The notes: generated by a model not told the origin, from the letters alone. A stretch of DNA of 64,000 nucleotides from Diacronema lutheri (GCA_019448385.1 JAGTXO010000008.1:1116001-1180000); one strand, 5' to 3'. Shown: positions 1-12,064, counted from the stretch's first letter. Program-made: numbers and translations.

Positions 1-75
1 CCATCAGGCGCTCGCTCAGCCGTGCGCCGCCGCGCGGGACGCCGCGCGCGCCACCGCGCGCCGCGCCGCGCGCAG

Positions 76-2080
76 GTGCTCTTGTGGTTCGTGCAGCTCG
101 CGCTCGCGCTGCACCACGTGCACGTGCGTCGGATGCTGCATCGCGACCTCAAGACGCAGAACGTCTTCATCGGCCGCGACGGCTTCCTCAAGCTCGGTGA
201 CTTTGGGATTGCCCGCGTACGGAGCCGCCGCACACGCATGGCCGCCCCCCCCTTCCTCTCCCCGGGGGGGGAGGGGGGGGAGGGGGGGAGGGGGCAGGGG
301 GAGGGTACCCCGTCTCCGCGCCAGGCGCGCACGGCGGCGCAACCATGGCGCTGCGGCTCGAAGTGTGGAGCGGGGCGAGGCCAGGGGCGACACCGGGGCG
401 AGACGGGGGCTACACCGGGGGTTACACATGGGCGTCACGGGGGGTGCATCTCCGCCACGCGCGCAGCGTGCCGCGCGCGTTGCCACCCGCACGGCTGGGC
501 ACGCCGCCATGCGTGCGGTACACGCCGAGCACGTCCATGTGGAGCGCACGCAGCTCAGCCTCCGATTAAGCCGCGCTCACCGCCGCCTGCAGCCCCGCCT
601 GCAGCGCGGCGAACACCGGGCGCGGCGCGCGTGAGCCGCCCGCCATCGTGTGTGGCTGGCGCGCATAACCACCCACCGCGACCGGTGTTCGCGCGTGCCG
701 AGCGATCAGGTACTCGAGGGTCCATCCAAGCTGGCGCGCACAATGGTGGGCACGCCCTACTATATGTCGCCCGAGCTCTTCCGGAACGTTCCGTACGGAT
801 TCGCGTCGGACGTGTGGGCGCTCGGCTGCGTGCTCTACGAGTTACTCTCGTTGCGGTGCGCCGCGGGGATGCGCGGCGACGCGCGCCGGGGTCGCGCGCC
901 GGTGCGCGCCGGTGCGTATGCCCCAGCGTGCGAGCCCCACTGTCTGCAAGTCCCAGTGTCTGCACAGCGAATGGGGATTGAGCGGAGGCCGCCGGCCATG
1001 GGCTGCTGTTTGGTTGGATGCGCGCACGAGGTGGACGTAGGGAGGGGTGGCGTCGCGCATCGCACAGCCTCGCCGCGCCCTTGCGCTCGAACCGCCCCGC
1101 CCCGCTCACACGACCCGCCCGCCCGCTCCGGCCGCCCACGCCGCCGTGCGCGCGCGCCCGGCCTGCCCGCCCGCCCGCCTGCCCGCCCGTCCGCTTGCCC
1201 ACACGCGGCGCACGCGCCAGGCACGCCTTCGACGGCCGCTCGCTCAACGGGCTCGCGGCCAACATTTTGAAAGGGCGCTACCCACCGCTTCCGGCGCACT
1301 ACTCACCGTCGATCCGCGGCCTCGTCTCGGAGATGCTTCACCGCGAGCCCGACAAGCGGCCGCCAGTCTCCGCCATCCTTTCGCGCCCTTTTTTGCGCAG
1401 GTGCGCGCGAAAAAAGGCCAAAAAGGCCAAAAAGGCCGCACGTGCGCGCGCCCTTTTTGGCGCAGGTGCCCGCGGGCGCTCGCCGCCGCCGCCTCGGCGC
1501 GCGCGCGTGCGGCCTGCGCATGTGCGCCGCGCGTCTCCTTCGCCCGCCAGCGTGCCCGCGCCCCGCTGCCATCCCGCTTTCCACCGGCCGTCCCGCGTGG
1601 CCCGCGCGTCGGCCCTCACCCCGCGCCCCGCGCCGCCGCTGACCGCTCGAAGGCACGTGGCGGCGTTCGCCGCGGCCGCGCTCGGCCGTCCGCCCACGCC
1701 CGCCGATGCGCCGGACGCCGCCGGACTCGCCGCCCTGCGCGCGCAGCTGCGCTCGGCGGGGCTCGGCAAGCTCGTCGATCGGATCGGCGGCGCGGGGCTC
1801 GCCGCCGCCGGCGCGACGAGCAACGCGGTCGGTGCGGACACGGCGGCGGACACGGCGGCGGGCGCGGCGGCGGGCGCGGCGGCGGCCGCGGCGGCGGCCG
1901 CGGCGGCGGCCGCGGCGGCGGGCGTTGGCGCCGAGCGCGGCGGTGCTCGCGCTCGTGACGGGCGCCGACGGCTCGCGGCCGCGCAGCGCGGGCTGCAGAA
2001 CGCAGAGGCGGAACGGTTGCGCGTAGCGGCAGCCATCGTGAAGCTCAACGCCGAGCGCGACGGGCGGCGCGCGAGACGGC

Positions 2081-2142
<62 letters not shown>

Positions 2143-3157
2143 AGCGGCGACGGTGGCAGTGGCGAGCGCGGCGGGCGCGCGGGCGCGGCCGCCAATCCGG
2201 GCGGCGCGTCGGCTCGTAGCTCGGCCAACGACTCCGGCGGTGCGCAGTCCGGCGGTGCGCAGTCCGGCGGTGCGCAGTCCGGCGGTGCGCAGTCCGGCGG
2301 TGCGCAGTCCGGCGCTGCGCAGTCCGGCGCTGCGCAGTCCGGCGCTGCCGTCATCCGGCCGCGTGCCGCGCCCGCCTCGCGCAACGTCGCGCCGTCGGAG
2401 CGGCTGACCGCGCCGGCCGACAGCACGGCGGACGAGAGCGCGAACACGCCGCGCGCCGCGTGCGCGGGCGCGCTCAGCGCCGGACTGCTGCATCCGCCCG
2501 TCCCACCGATCTCTCGGCGCGCGTCCGAGCCCGAGCAGCCGCGCGTGCGCGCGCACCGCCCGCCCGGGCCGCCGCCCACGCGCACGCCGCGCGATCGCAT
2601 CGTCGGCGTTCGCTCGCGCCCGCCTTCGCCGTCGCCACCGCCGCAAGTCGGCAGCGGCGCAGGCGGCACGCGCGCGGGCGGAGCCGACGCCGACAGCGAT
2701 GGCGGCGCGGCGCTCGCGCGCGCGAACGACCGTGCGCGCGATGCGCGCGACGCGCGCGCAGATGGCACGGCCGCGGCGGACGGCGGCGACGACGGCGGCG
2801 GCGGCGGCGACGTTGGCGGCGGCGGCGTTGGCGGCGGCGGGTGCGGCGGCGGGTGCGGCGGGTACTATGGCGATGCAGCCGAGCCGACGTCGCCGCCCGT
2901 TGGGCTCTCGGCAAAGGAGCGCGTGCTCTGGCAGCGCGAGCGGCGACGGCAGCTCGACGAGGAGACCCACCGCTCGCAGCTCGCCGGCGCGCGCGTCGCG
3001 TACGCGCGCGAGCGCGTGCGCGCGGCGGCGTCGACCAAGCTCGAATATCATCACCATCCGGCCGCCATTGCTGCCATGGCCGCCATGGCCGCCATGGCGG
3101 CGGACGGCGGGTGCGCCGGCGGCGGTGGCGCGCGCGGCGGCGACGGCGGCGGCGGGT

Positions 3158-3206
<49 letters not shown>

Positions 3207-3570
3207 GAGCGGCGGTGGCGGCGGCTGCCGGCTGCCGGCCCTCGCCGCGCGCGGATCGGCAGTCGGCGGTGGGCGCAGGCAACTGCCACCCCGTGCACCG
3301 CACTCGCGGCCGGCCTCGCGCCCGCCGTCGGCCGGACTGGGCGGCGGCGCGAGCGCCAGTGCGTTCGCGCCCAGAGGCGATTCAAACGCGAGTCATGGCG
3401 CGAACGGCCGTGCTGCGGGCGGTGATGGTGGCGCGGGCGCGGGCGGCGGCGGCGGCGGCGGCGTGGGCGGCGGTGGTGGCGGCGACGACGCGCTCGCGCG
3501 GCTGCAGCACGAGCTCACGCGGCACACGCTCGTCGTCTCGCGCTCCTACGCCGCGCTGCGCGCCGCGGCG

Positions 3571-3615
<45 letters not shown>

Positions 3616-4506
3616 CAGCAGGGCCGCCACGTTGGCGGAGGTGGCAGCGCCGGCGACAGTGGCGGACGCGACGGGGCTGGCGCGCACGATGGTTACCGAG
3701 CGACCGGCACGGCCGCGCTGCCACGCGGCGTGTTCGTCCCTTCGGACGACGACAACGACGACAATGACGCGGATGCCAACTGCGGCGGTGGCGGTGGCGG
3801 TGGCGGTGGCGGTGGCGAGGGTGTGGATAGGCTCGGCCGCGCCGCGGCGAGTGGCAACGCGCCGCGCGCCGGCTACGCGCGCGCCGCGCCCGCGGTCGGC
3901 CCGCCGCGCGAGCCGCCGGCCGTCGACAACTTCGACGCGGCGCGGCGCGCGCGCGCGCGGCGCGCGCGCGCGGGCCTCCGCTTCCCAGCGACGCCGACAG
4001 GCGGCGCGCTTGCGCCGCTGTGGCCCGCCGACGCGGAGGTGGGCGCCGGCGCTGGATCGGCCGCCGGTGCGGGCGCGATCGACGGCGGCCGGCCGTACGC
4101 GCCCGTGCAAGCGTCCAGCGCGCGGCCGGCGCCGGCGCAATGGCCGGCGCACGGCGAAGCCCCGCCGCCGTTCCCCAGCCTCGCCCAGGCCGGCGCCGGC
4201 GCGGCTCCCGATGGCGCGTGGCGCGGCGTGCCGCCGCCGCCGCTGCCGGCAGCGGCGGCGGCAGTGGCCGCGCCAACGTCGCTCGGCGCTCGCGTTGAGC
4301 TGCTGCGGCGTAAGTGCGTTGAAGCGCTTGGCGCGTCCGTCTTCGAAGCGGCGCACGAGCTGATGCGCGCGCGCGGCACCGGCCAGGGCGCGCGGCCGGG
4401 CGCGGCGGAGCGCGCGGCGCTCGAGGCGATTGTGGGCGAGGGGCAGGCCGACTACATCGCCGTGCTTGACCAGCTCGTCTTCATCGAGGAGCTCGCGCAG
4501 CAGTAA
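76..4506 (+). CDS. NEK1-like (NIMA-related) Ser/Thr protein kinase, 5' end outside window
   Basis: Exons 76-216, 710-855, 1221-1400 and 1653-4506 join in phase (GT-AG) into 1,106 residues; the glycine loop and first exons lie upstream of the window. Visible kinase motifs in order are [41 protein letters not shown] and the subdomain XI arginine. Joining exons 2 and 3 restores R-H-A-F, as in NEK kinases. The long tail is low complexity: poly-Gly, poly-Ala, a run of 14 Asp and tandem GGAQS. It contains a basic helix at [20 protein letters not shown], then a final helical segment ([11 protein letters not shown] to FIEELAQQ, last ~70 residues) resembling the conserved C-terminus of NEK1. Family members act in cilia and the cell cycle. 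The convergent neighbour is a ciliary kinesin. NEK identity is firm; the NEK1 subfamily rests on the tail. Confidence 0.85.
2236..2346 (+). repeat. 15-bp tandem repeat inside the NEK-like coding region
   Basis: Five units encode Gly-Gly-Ala-Gln-Ser, followed by two Gly-Ala-Ala-Gln-Ser units and a decayed one. The unit length is a multiple of three, so copy number can change without breaking the frame. Confidence 0.9.
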
Positions 4507-4610
4507 GAGCCGGATGAATGAAAGGAAGGATGTACGCCCAGCTACAACTCGGGCTCTGCACCCACGCGGCAGACGCGAGACCGCAGCCCAAAACGGGCCG
4601 ACCCGCCCGC

Positions 4611-7600
4611 TCAGACCGCGCGCAGCGCCTTTCCGCGCTTTTTCATAGACTTGGTCGCGTTGAAGAAGGCGAGCGAGTCCGGCTCGGCCTCGCGCACGCG
4701 CTCTTGCTCGAGCATGTCGAACGCCTCGTCGTCGTCCATCACGTCCTGCGCGGGTGGCGGCGGTGAGACGCGCCGCGCGGAGGAGGTGGGTGAGCATGAT
4801 GGGCGCGCGGGTGGCGGCGGTAAGACACGCCGCGCGGAGGAGGTGGGTGAGCATGATGGGCGCGCGGGTGGCGGCGGTGAGACGCGCCTCGCGCGTGCGG
4901 CGCGCAAGAGCACCGGCGCGTGCGCGCGCGCGCACGCGCGCGGCGCACCGCGCCGCGCGGCAGCTTCTCGGGCGGCGGCGTGAACACGTCGAGCGAAGCG
5001 CCGCCGCCGCTGGCGAACCAGTCGTTGAAGTCGGCGAGGAGCGATGCGCGCAGCGAGTCGGCGCGCTGCGCGGCGAGGCGGCCGGTGGCGAGGCGCGCGC
5101 GCGTGAGCGCGCGGAGCGACGGCGGTACGGGCTGTCCGGCTGCGCGCCCATCTGTCCGGGGTGAAAGGTGGGAATCTGTCCGCGGTGATGGCCGTCTGTG
5201 CCGGCGGTGCAGGCATGAGCGCCTGTCTCTCCCCCGCGGAGCGACGGGACGCGCGCGCGCGCACGCGCGCGTGGTCGGCGGCGGTAGCGGCGCGCGCGCG
5301 CGCGCGGCGCGCGCACGTCGGTAAGCGCCTTCAGCTCGGCGCTCGTATGCGCGTGCGCGTCGTGCGCCGCGCGGTAGTCCGCCTTGCGCGCCTTGAGCGC
5401 CTTGAGCAACGCGTACTCCTCCTCGTCGATGATGAGCTCGCCGTCGTCCGCGGCCGCACCCGTCCGCGCGGACGAGGCGGCGCGCGCCTCGATGCGCGCG
5501 CGCTCGGCGCGCTTGCTCTCGAGCGCGGCCGTCTCGGCGGCGATCTGCGCCTTGAGGCCATTCACGCGCTCGGCGTGCGCTCGGAGCATTTGCCGCAGCC
5601 GCGCCTGCGCGCCCTTCGCCTCGAGCAGCTGGCCGTTGGCCTCGGCGCCGGCGTGCGCCTTGTAGAGCGCAAAAGCCTCGTTCCGATCGGCCACGCCCGC
5701 GCCGCTGCTCAGCGCAGTGCCGTTCAGCCCGCCCAGCCCGCCTAGCCCGCCCATTCCACCGCTTTCGTCGCCCGAGGCAAACCCACCACTGCCGGGCGTG
5801 GGTGAAGTGAGGCCACGCCGCGTCGGCATCTCAAAGCCGCCCGCCGGCGCGGCGCTGTCCGGCGCGTGCCCGATCGCGATCCCCGCGGAGCGCGCCGCGT
5901 CGAGCTCGCCGACCGTCGCCGTCTCGCCCGCGTCGCCCGCGCCTCCGACCGGTTCCACGAGCGCGGCGGCCGCCGCCTCGAGCGTGCGGGTCGGATGGGC
6001 ATCCGCTGCCGTCCGCTGCTGCAGTTCGAGCTTGAGGCCCACCCAGAGCACCTGCGCGGCCCGGCGCGCGCGCGCGCGCGCGCAGCGGGCCCGGCGCGCG
6101 CGTGAGCGCCGCGAGCCGATGGCCGCCGTGCGCATGGCCACGGGCGCCGCCGCAGGCTCGGCGTGGAGCCGCGCGTCGCGCTGGGCGTTGGCCACGGTTC
6201 GCGCGGTCGGCCGTCGGCGCGCAAAACGCGCGGCGCGGTCGGCGTGCGAGCGCGCGCGCGTGCCTTCATCTGCTCGAGCATCTCGGACATCATCCGGACC
6301 GACTCCGGCTCGATCGAGGGCGCGCCCCCATTCAAAAAGGCGCGCAGCCGCTCGCGCAGCTCCGCCCGCTGCGCCTCCGTGTATGCGTCGTAGCTGGGGC
6401 CGCGCGCGCGCGAGCGCGCACGCGGACGAGGACGAGCAAAGCGCGCGGCGTGGCGGGGCCGGGTGGCGGCGTGGCAGGGCCGGGTGGCGGCGCGCGCAGG
6501 GCGCGGGGCGGGGCGGGTCGGGCAGGGGCGGGGCGGGTCGGACAGGGGCGCGCGCAAGCCGGCGCGGCGCGCGGGCCGACGCGACGCGCGGCGCGCGTGC
6601 GCCTCACGCGACGCGCGAGCGGCTGGCGAGCGAGTCGTGCATGGCGAGCTCCTGCCTGAGCTGCTTGTTCTCGGCCTCGAGCCGGCGTAAGACCATGGAT
6701 TGGTCCTGCGCCGCGTTCACCGTGACGGCGTTCGTCACGCGCATGACGCGCGAGGCGAAGTTGAGCGTCGAGACGGTCTCCTCGATGTGCGTCGACTCGC
6801 CGTAGATGCCTGCGCGCCACAAGCCGCGGCGCGGCGCGGCGGCGGCGGCGCGGCGGCGGCGGCGGCGGCAAGCAGCGGCAAGCGCCGGCGAGCGGCGGCG
6901 GATGAAAGACCGGACCGGACCGGACCGGCGCGGCGCGGCGGCGGCGGCGCGCGCGAACGCGCGGCGCGGCGGCGGCGGCGCGCGCGAACGCGCGGCGCGG
7001 CGGCGGCGGCGCGCGCGCGCACAGGCGACGAGCGCCGTCTTGCAGTTGCCACCGATCGCGTCCTTGAGCAGGTGCGTGAGCTTGGACTGGCGGTACGGCA
7101 GGTGCGAGCGGTTCTTGGAGCCGAGCGCGACGACGAGCTGCTCGAGGTAGGACAAGGAACGGTTGATCGCCATCGATTCTGCCATCCGCTCGCCAGAGGT
7201 GGCGGTCTTCTTGAGGCGCTCCGAGCCCGCCAGGTCAACGAGGTTGAGCTTGGACGAGAGCACGCGCCCGCTCGACTCGACGCGCGAGCGCGCGGTCAGG
7301 TAGACCGTGAGGACCGCGTGCCCGCGTGTCGACGCCTTGTTCAGCTCGTGGAAGGCGACGGCGCGGTTGGACTCGCCCTCGAAGAGGAGCGCGAGCGCGG
7401 CCTGCTCAGAGTGCGCCGGCAGTACGCGCAGGCCTTTCACCGAGATCTCGCCCGACTTGCCATCCTCGCAGATCTGCAGGTCGCCGCCGCCGCCGCCGCC
7501 GCCGCCGCTATACGCGCGCGCGGCCGAGCCGGCGGGCGCGGGAATCGCGCCGAGGAGATCCGAAAGCTGATCGTTGTAAACCTCGAGGTAGGAGATTGAG

Positions 7601-8226
7601 ACGGACACCTGCCGGGCGCGCCGTGCGGCGAGCGTGGCGGCAGCGTCGACGCGCGACGCGGCGCGGTGCGGCGGGCTGCGCCCGCACGGCGTAGCGCGGC
7701 GACCTGAACCGCGCGTGGCGCGCGCGCGCGGCGCGACGCGACGCGCACCTCCATCTCGGGGCGCGCCTCGATGTAGGCGTACACGTCGGCGAGTGCGCGC
7801 GGCACGATGCCACGGTACTTGAACGTGCCCATGTCGCCGATCGTCGTGTACGTCTTCCCGGAGCCCGTCTGGCCGTACATGAGGACGGTCCCGTTGATGC
7901 CCTTCAACGCGTCCGCGACGGCCGGCGCGGCGATGCGCGCGTAGACCGCGTCCTGTGACGCGTTGTGCAGCACGGCGTCGAAGACCCATGAGAACGTCAA
8001 GGTCTGGTTGTTCACGTACTCGTCCGCGTGCTCCTTGGGCAGCTCCACGACGATGCCCTGCGCGCGGCGCGCGGCGCGAGCGCGAGCGCGCGTGGGCGGA
8101 CGGCGGGCCGGACGCCCGGCACGGCGAGCGCGCGGCGTGCACCCTGTTGTCCGACTGGATCTTGATCACCTCGCTCGCGAACGTGGCCGTCGGCCGCGTG
8201 CGCACCGCGACGGTGATGCGCGTCAT
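4611..8226 (-). CDS. KIF9: Kinesin-9 family motor protein (KIF9/KLP1 type)
   Basis: Eight coding exons read in the minus direction: 8226-8143, 8057-7749, 7608-7023, 6809-6608, 6393-6264, 6051-5317, 5131-4949, 4745-4611. All phases agree and give 787 residues, about the length of human KIF9. The motor domain starts almost at the first Met (MTRITVAVRTRPT). The P-loop GQTGSGKT lies near residue 90, switch I reads NKASTRGH near 221 and switch II DLAGSE near 256. After the motor come the kinesin-9 signatures: ELAMHDSLASRS, SYDAYTEAQRAELRERLRAF, DGELIIDEEEYALLKALK, SLLADFNDWF and DSLAFFNA. Kinesin-9 motors work in the axoneme and intraflagellar region. The intron between exons 5 and 6 appears to use a GC donor, and the start of exon 7 is the least certain boundary. 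Divergent from the FYVE gene. Confidence 0.93.
4748..4895 (-). repeat. Intronic 57-bp minisatellite, about 2.6 copies
   Basis: Copies begin at 4748, 4805 and 4862. The array fills most of the last kinesin-9 intron (4746-4948). Copies differ by a few transitions. Confidence 0.85.
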
Positions 8227-8318
8227 CCCGGCGCGCGCGGGGTGGAGGCCACCGGGTATGGCGGCCCGCCGATGAAACGGACAAAACAAGGAGTTGCGCT
8301 CGCAAACGTGAGGCGGAC
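8227..8318. promoter_or_regulatory. Short divergent spacer, kinesin-9 / FYVE gene
   Basis: Only 92 bp separate the two start codons, so any promoter elements must be shared or lie in transcribed sequence. I see no TATA-like box. Confidence 0.5.
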
Positions 8319-9467
8319 ATGGGGGTTGCTTCAAACGCGCCGACGGAGCGTCGGCCGCTCGCCGCACGCAACGAGCGCCACGCGGCTGAGAGCGCGCCCA
8401 ACGCCGACTTCGTGGCAAAAACGACCAACGTGCTGACGGACGCGCCGTCGGTGAAGGCCTTCGTGGCCGCTCTCGCCACGTGCGATGCGCCCTCGCGCGC
8501 GATGGCCGGCAGCGAGGCCGCGAGCACAGAATGCTGCGCGCAGCGGCCGCGCGCGAGAACGCTCGTGCCAGCAGCGTTGCCGCGCGCCACACCGCCCGGC
8601 CGCGACGGTGGCAGCGTTGGCGCCCTCGCGCGCGAGTGGGAGCGGCGCGCGCGTGCGCTTAGTGGCTCGCCGCAAAGCGCACGCGCCGCTGACGGCGCGC
8701 CCACAGCCGCCGCCGACGCGCGCTGCGCGTCGAGCGGCGCGTTGCGCGGCGGCATAGCCGGCGGTGCGGCGTACGGTGATGAGGGCGCGGCGTGGAGCGC
8801 GCGCGGTGCGAGCGCATCGCCGCTCGCGGCGCAACGTGCCGCCTCGGCGCGGCCGGCGTGGGTGGCGGACTCGGCGCCGTCCGCCGCGGCGTGCGCAGCG
8901 TGCGCTCTCCGCTTTGGGCTCTTCTGCCGCCGGCACCACTGCCGCGCGTGCGGGCGTGTCTTTTGCGGCGCGTGCTCGGCGCGTGCGTGCGCGCTGCGCG
9001 AGCTTGGCTACGCGTCGCCCGTGCGCGTGTGCGAGGCGTGCGACGCTGCGCGCGGCGGCGCGCCGCCCGCGCGAGGCGCGCGCGCGCGCGCGTGCGGCGC
9101 GCTCACGCTCGGCCCGGCGGACGCGCCGCGTTGGCGAGCCGCCGATCGACCGCGCGCGCGCGCGCCGAGCGCGGCCGGTCAAGGCGGCGGTGGCGATGGC
9201 GGGCTGGCCGTGGCGTCGGCACCGTGCGCGCACGGTGAGGGGCGCGCCCAAAGCGCGGCGGTGCGCGCGCTGCGCGCGGAGCACGGCAATGGCGGCTGCG
9301 ATGGCGGCGAGTGGGACGATGGCCGCGACGGCGACGGCGGGAGGGCCGCACGCCGCAGCTCGAGGGCCGCGCTCCACGCGGGTGCCGACGGATCGGACGA
9401 GCTCGGCCGGTTGACCGCCGCTGATCTGGCCGTGTTCGCCGCCGAGCGCACACCCCCGCGCGTGTGA
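8319..9467 (+). CDS. FYVE zinc-finger protein
   Basis: Intronless, 382 residues from an ATG at 8319. A single FYVE finger lies at about residues 181-243 with all signature elements: WVAD, paired cysteines CAAC, the basic patch RRHHCRACG, CGAC, and RVCEAC at the end. FYVE fingers bind phosphatidylinositol 3-phosphate on endosomes, so this is probably an endosomal or membrane-trafficking protein. The rest of the chain is alanine/arginine-rich and has no other domain I recognise. Head-to-head with kinesin-9. The N-terminal 175 residues may be partly disordered. Confidence 0.85.
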   Translation: MGVASNAPTERRPLAARNERHAAESAPNADFVAKTTNVLTDAPSVKAFVAALATCDAPSRAMAGSEAASTECCAQRPRARTLVPAALPRATPPGRDGGSVGALAREWERRARALSGSPQSARAADGAPTAAADARCASSGALRGGIAGGAAYGDEGAAWSARGASASPLAAQRAASARPAWVADSAPSAAACAACALRFGLFCRRHHCRACGRVFCGACSARACALRELGYASPVRVCEACDAARGGAPPARGARARACGALTLGPADAPRWRAADRPRARAPSAAGQGGGGDGGLAVASAPCAHGEGRAQSAAVRALRAEHGNGGCDGGEWDDGRDGDGGRAARRSSRAALHAGADGSDELGRLTAADLAVFAAERTPPRV

Positions 9468-9625
9468 TTTTGAGCCAGGCCATGCAGCCTCGCGCCAGGG
9501 TCGTCGCCCTGCCTTTGGACCTGCGCTGCACGCGCTCTTTCGCTTCACGTTCGTTGCCTCACGGCCCACGGCCCACGGGCCACGGCCCAAAAATACTCAT
9601 CGAGTCATCGTGCAGTATTTTCAAA

Positions 9626-11986
9626 ATGGGCGTGGCGGTTTTCGAAAGCGGCCGGCAAACGATGAGGGGCGCGATCGACGGCTTCGAAGAGGAGATGGTG
9701 GCGAGGCTGCAGCGGCAGCTCGACGCGGAGCGCTCGACGAGCGCGACGCTGCGCCACCAGCTCCGCCTTGCCCACGCGCAGGCGCTCGAGCAGCGCGCCG
9801 AGCTCCTTCGGCTGCGCGCGGACGATTCGAATGGCCGCACGGCCGCCGAGTCGGAGCGGCGCGACGCGCAGGCGGAGGCGCGGCTGGAGAAGGCGCGGCG
9901 CGGCGAGTCGGAGGCGCTCAACCTGAATCGTGAACTTGCCGCTCGCATCGCCACGCTTGAGCGCGTTTCTCGTGACGGCGACGCGCGCCACGCGGCCGTC
10001 TCGCGCGCGCTCGAGCTCCGGACGGCCGAGCTGTCCGCCGCGCATGCCAAGCTGCGCGACGCGCACGCGGCGCTCGACAGCGCGCGCGGCGCGCACGAGC
10101 GCGCGGCGATGCTCGCTGCCGACGAGCGTGCGCAGCTCCTCGCCGAGCTCGCCGCATTCCGCGCCAGGGCTGAGGCCGCACGCCTCGTCGCCTTGCGCCA
10201 GTATGCTCGCGCTGGCTCGCGCGTCGCCGGCGCGCCGCGGCCCGCGTCCGCGCTCGGGCTCGGCGCGCTCGAGCCATGCGACGAGGTGGGCGCCCGTGGC
10301 GCGACATTCATCACCGACGCGGACGTGGACGACGCCGCCGCTGAGTACGCGCGCGCGCGCGGCTCGCCGCCGCCAACGCCGCTAGGCGGCAGCAGCGGTG
10401 GCGGCGGCGGTGGCGGTGGCGCGCGCGCCGCGGACGGCGGCGGGCTCGACCCAACGGAGCTCGCATCGCGGCGGGGCGACCCAACTGGCGAGAGCAGAGC
10501 CGGACGCGCACCGGCGGGCGGGGGCGCAAGCGAGCGCGCGGCCGGCGGGGGCGACACGGCGCAGCCATCGGAGCGCGGCGGCGGTCCGGCGCGCGCGCGG
10601 TCCGGCGCGCTGGCGGCGACGCCGAAGGCGGGCGGAACGCACGCACGGCAGAGGCCAAGCAGCGCGCGGCCCGCCACGGCGCGCGCGTGCCGCGCAGCGT
10701 CTGCCGCGACTGCGGCAGCGGCGGCGGTGGCTGCAGAGGTGGCGGGCCGCGCCCCGCCGCTCGCCGCGCGCGCGCGCGCGCGCGCGGCACCGGCCGGCGC
10801 TGAGGCCGGCGCGGACGATGACGAGGGCCGCGGCGCGCCGCGCGCGACCGCGCGCGCCGCCGCCGCGTCGGCCGTCGCGCCGCTCGGCGAGACGCCCGAA
10901 GAGCTGCTGCGAAGGCTGGCGCGCGCTGAGGCGCGCGCGGTCGCCGACGCGGCGTCGGGCGAGGCGCTACGCGCGCAGGGGCGGCGCGTCGCATCCGCGC
11001 TAGCAGCGGCACTCGAGGCAGCGGCGGCGGAGGAGGCGAGGGTGGATGGGAGCGCGTCGCCGCGCGCCGAGCGCGACGCGCCTGAGCGTGCGCGCGGCGA
11101 CGCGCGCGCGTGTGGCGACGGCGACACGCGCGGCGACGCGGACGCGGGCGCGCGCGCCGCGGCGGCGCGCGCGCTGGACGCCGGCGCGGCCGCGGACCAC
11201 GAGGAGATCCGCGCAGCCTTCGCGCGACGTGGCGCCGAGCGGCCACGCGCCGACCGTGGCGGTGGCGGTGGCGACGGCGACGATGGCGGCCGTCGCAGCC
11301 GCCGTTCGCACGATGGCACCCGTGGCAGTGATGACCACAGTGGGCTCGGCGAGGACGGTGCAGTCGCGCTGTTGGCAGGCGATTGCGAACTGAGCTCGGG
11401 CCAGTCGACGGCGCGCGCGAGTCATGGCGCGACGCCGCGCGCGCATGGCGCCGCGCCGGCGCGTGCGCGCGACGGCGCCGCGTGCGCGCGGTCGACCGTT
11501 ACGCCGTTACCGGCTGGTGCGTGCAAGCCGCAGCTCGCGCTGGGCGGCGCTGGCGCGGCGAGCGCAGGCCGCGCGAGCTTCGGTGGGCTGCCTCCGCCCA
11601 CGCGCGGCGCGTGTGCGACGCGCGCAGGCTGCGCGGGCGGTCTGCGCGCGGCGCGGCCGGGCTCTGCGAGCGGGGGCCGCGCTGCGCGCGGCGCGAGCGC
11701 ACCGGGCGTCAGCTTGTCTGCGCGCGTCGTCGTGCCCGCTTGCGACGAATACGACGAGCGCGCGACGGTTGCCGCCGCGCGGCTCGAGCGGCGAGCACCG
11801 TGCCACGCCGGGCGCGCGGTCCACGCGGCCACCCTGCCCAACTGTGCGCCGGGCCCGCCAGTGCGGATCGGATCGCCGCCCTCGGCCGAGTGCGCGGGAG
11901 CGGACGGTGGCGAGTGCGCGCCGCGGTTGGCGTCGCCGGCGCTGCTCGTGCAGCGCGCCCTGGCGGATTTTGGCCTTGCGCTCTGA
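9626..11986 (+). CDS. Coiled-coil protein of unknown function
   Basis: Single exon. I chose the ATG at 9626 (786 residues, MGVAVFESGRQTMRGAID) over upstream in-frame starts because 9468-9625 looks like untranslated sequence and contains a local GGCCCACGGCCCACG repeat. Residues about 20-200 form a strong coiled coil (VARLQRQLDAERST onward, rich in heptad Leu/Ala with Glu/Arg). Residues 230-600 are low-complexity Gly/Ala/Arg, and a second short helical stretch (PEELLRRLARAEARAVADAA) lies near residue 430. No catalytic motif is visible. It sits 158 bp behind the FYVE gene on the same strand. Centrosomal, ciliary or trafficking scaffold are all possible; nothing in the sequence decides. Confidence 0.6.
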   Translation: MGVAVFESGRQTMRGAIDGFEEEMVARLQRQLDAERSTSATLRHQLRLAHAQALEQRAELLRLRADDSNGRTAAESERRDAQAEARLEKARRGESEALNLNRELAARIATLERVSRDGDARHAAVSRALELRTAELSAAHAKLRDAHAALDSARGAHERAAMLAADERAQLLAELAAFRARAEAARLVALRQYARAGSRVAGAPRPASALGLGALEPCDEVGARGATFITDADVDDAAAEYARARGSPPPTPLGGSSGGGGGGGGARAADGGGLDPTELASRRGDPTGESRAGRAPAGGGASERAAGGGDTAQPSERGGGPARARSGALAATPKAGGTHARQRPSSARPATARACRAASAATAAAAAVAAEVAGRAPPLAARARARAAPAGAEAGADDDEGRGAPRATARAAAASAVAPLGETPEELLRRLARAEARAVADAASGEALRAQGRRVASALAAALEAAAAEEARVDGSASPRAERDAPERARGDARACGDGDTRGDADAGARAAAARALDAGAAADHEEIRAAFARRGAERPRADRGGGGGDGDDGGRRSRRSHDGTRGSDDHSGLGEDGAVALLAGDCELSSGQSTARASHGATPRAHGAAPARARDGAACARSTVTPLPAGACKPQLALGGAGAASAGRASFGGLPPPTRGACATRAGCAGGLRAARPGSASGGRAARGASAPGVSLSARVVVPACDEYDERATVAAARLERRAPCHAGRAVHAATLPNCAPGPPVRIGSPPSAECAGADGGECAPRLASPALLVQRALADFGLAL

Positions 11987-12064
11987 CGACGGCCCGCCAA
12001 CACGTCTGACCGTCACAATCGATGGTGAGGCAGTCACTTCCCCACTCCCGATAGGCTGCCCACG

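Noticed and set aside
1303-3303. Long minus-strand open frames opposite the NEK tail, and similar ones opposite other coiled-coil genes (e.g. 9559-11319, 42973-44730)
   Set aside because: High GC makes antisense frames open; they are Ala/Arg/Pro-rich mirrors with no motif, while the sense strand has conserved domains.
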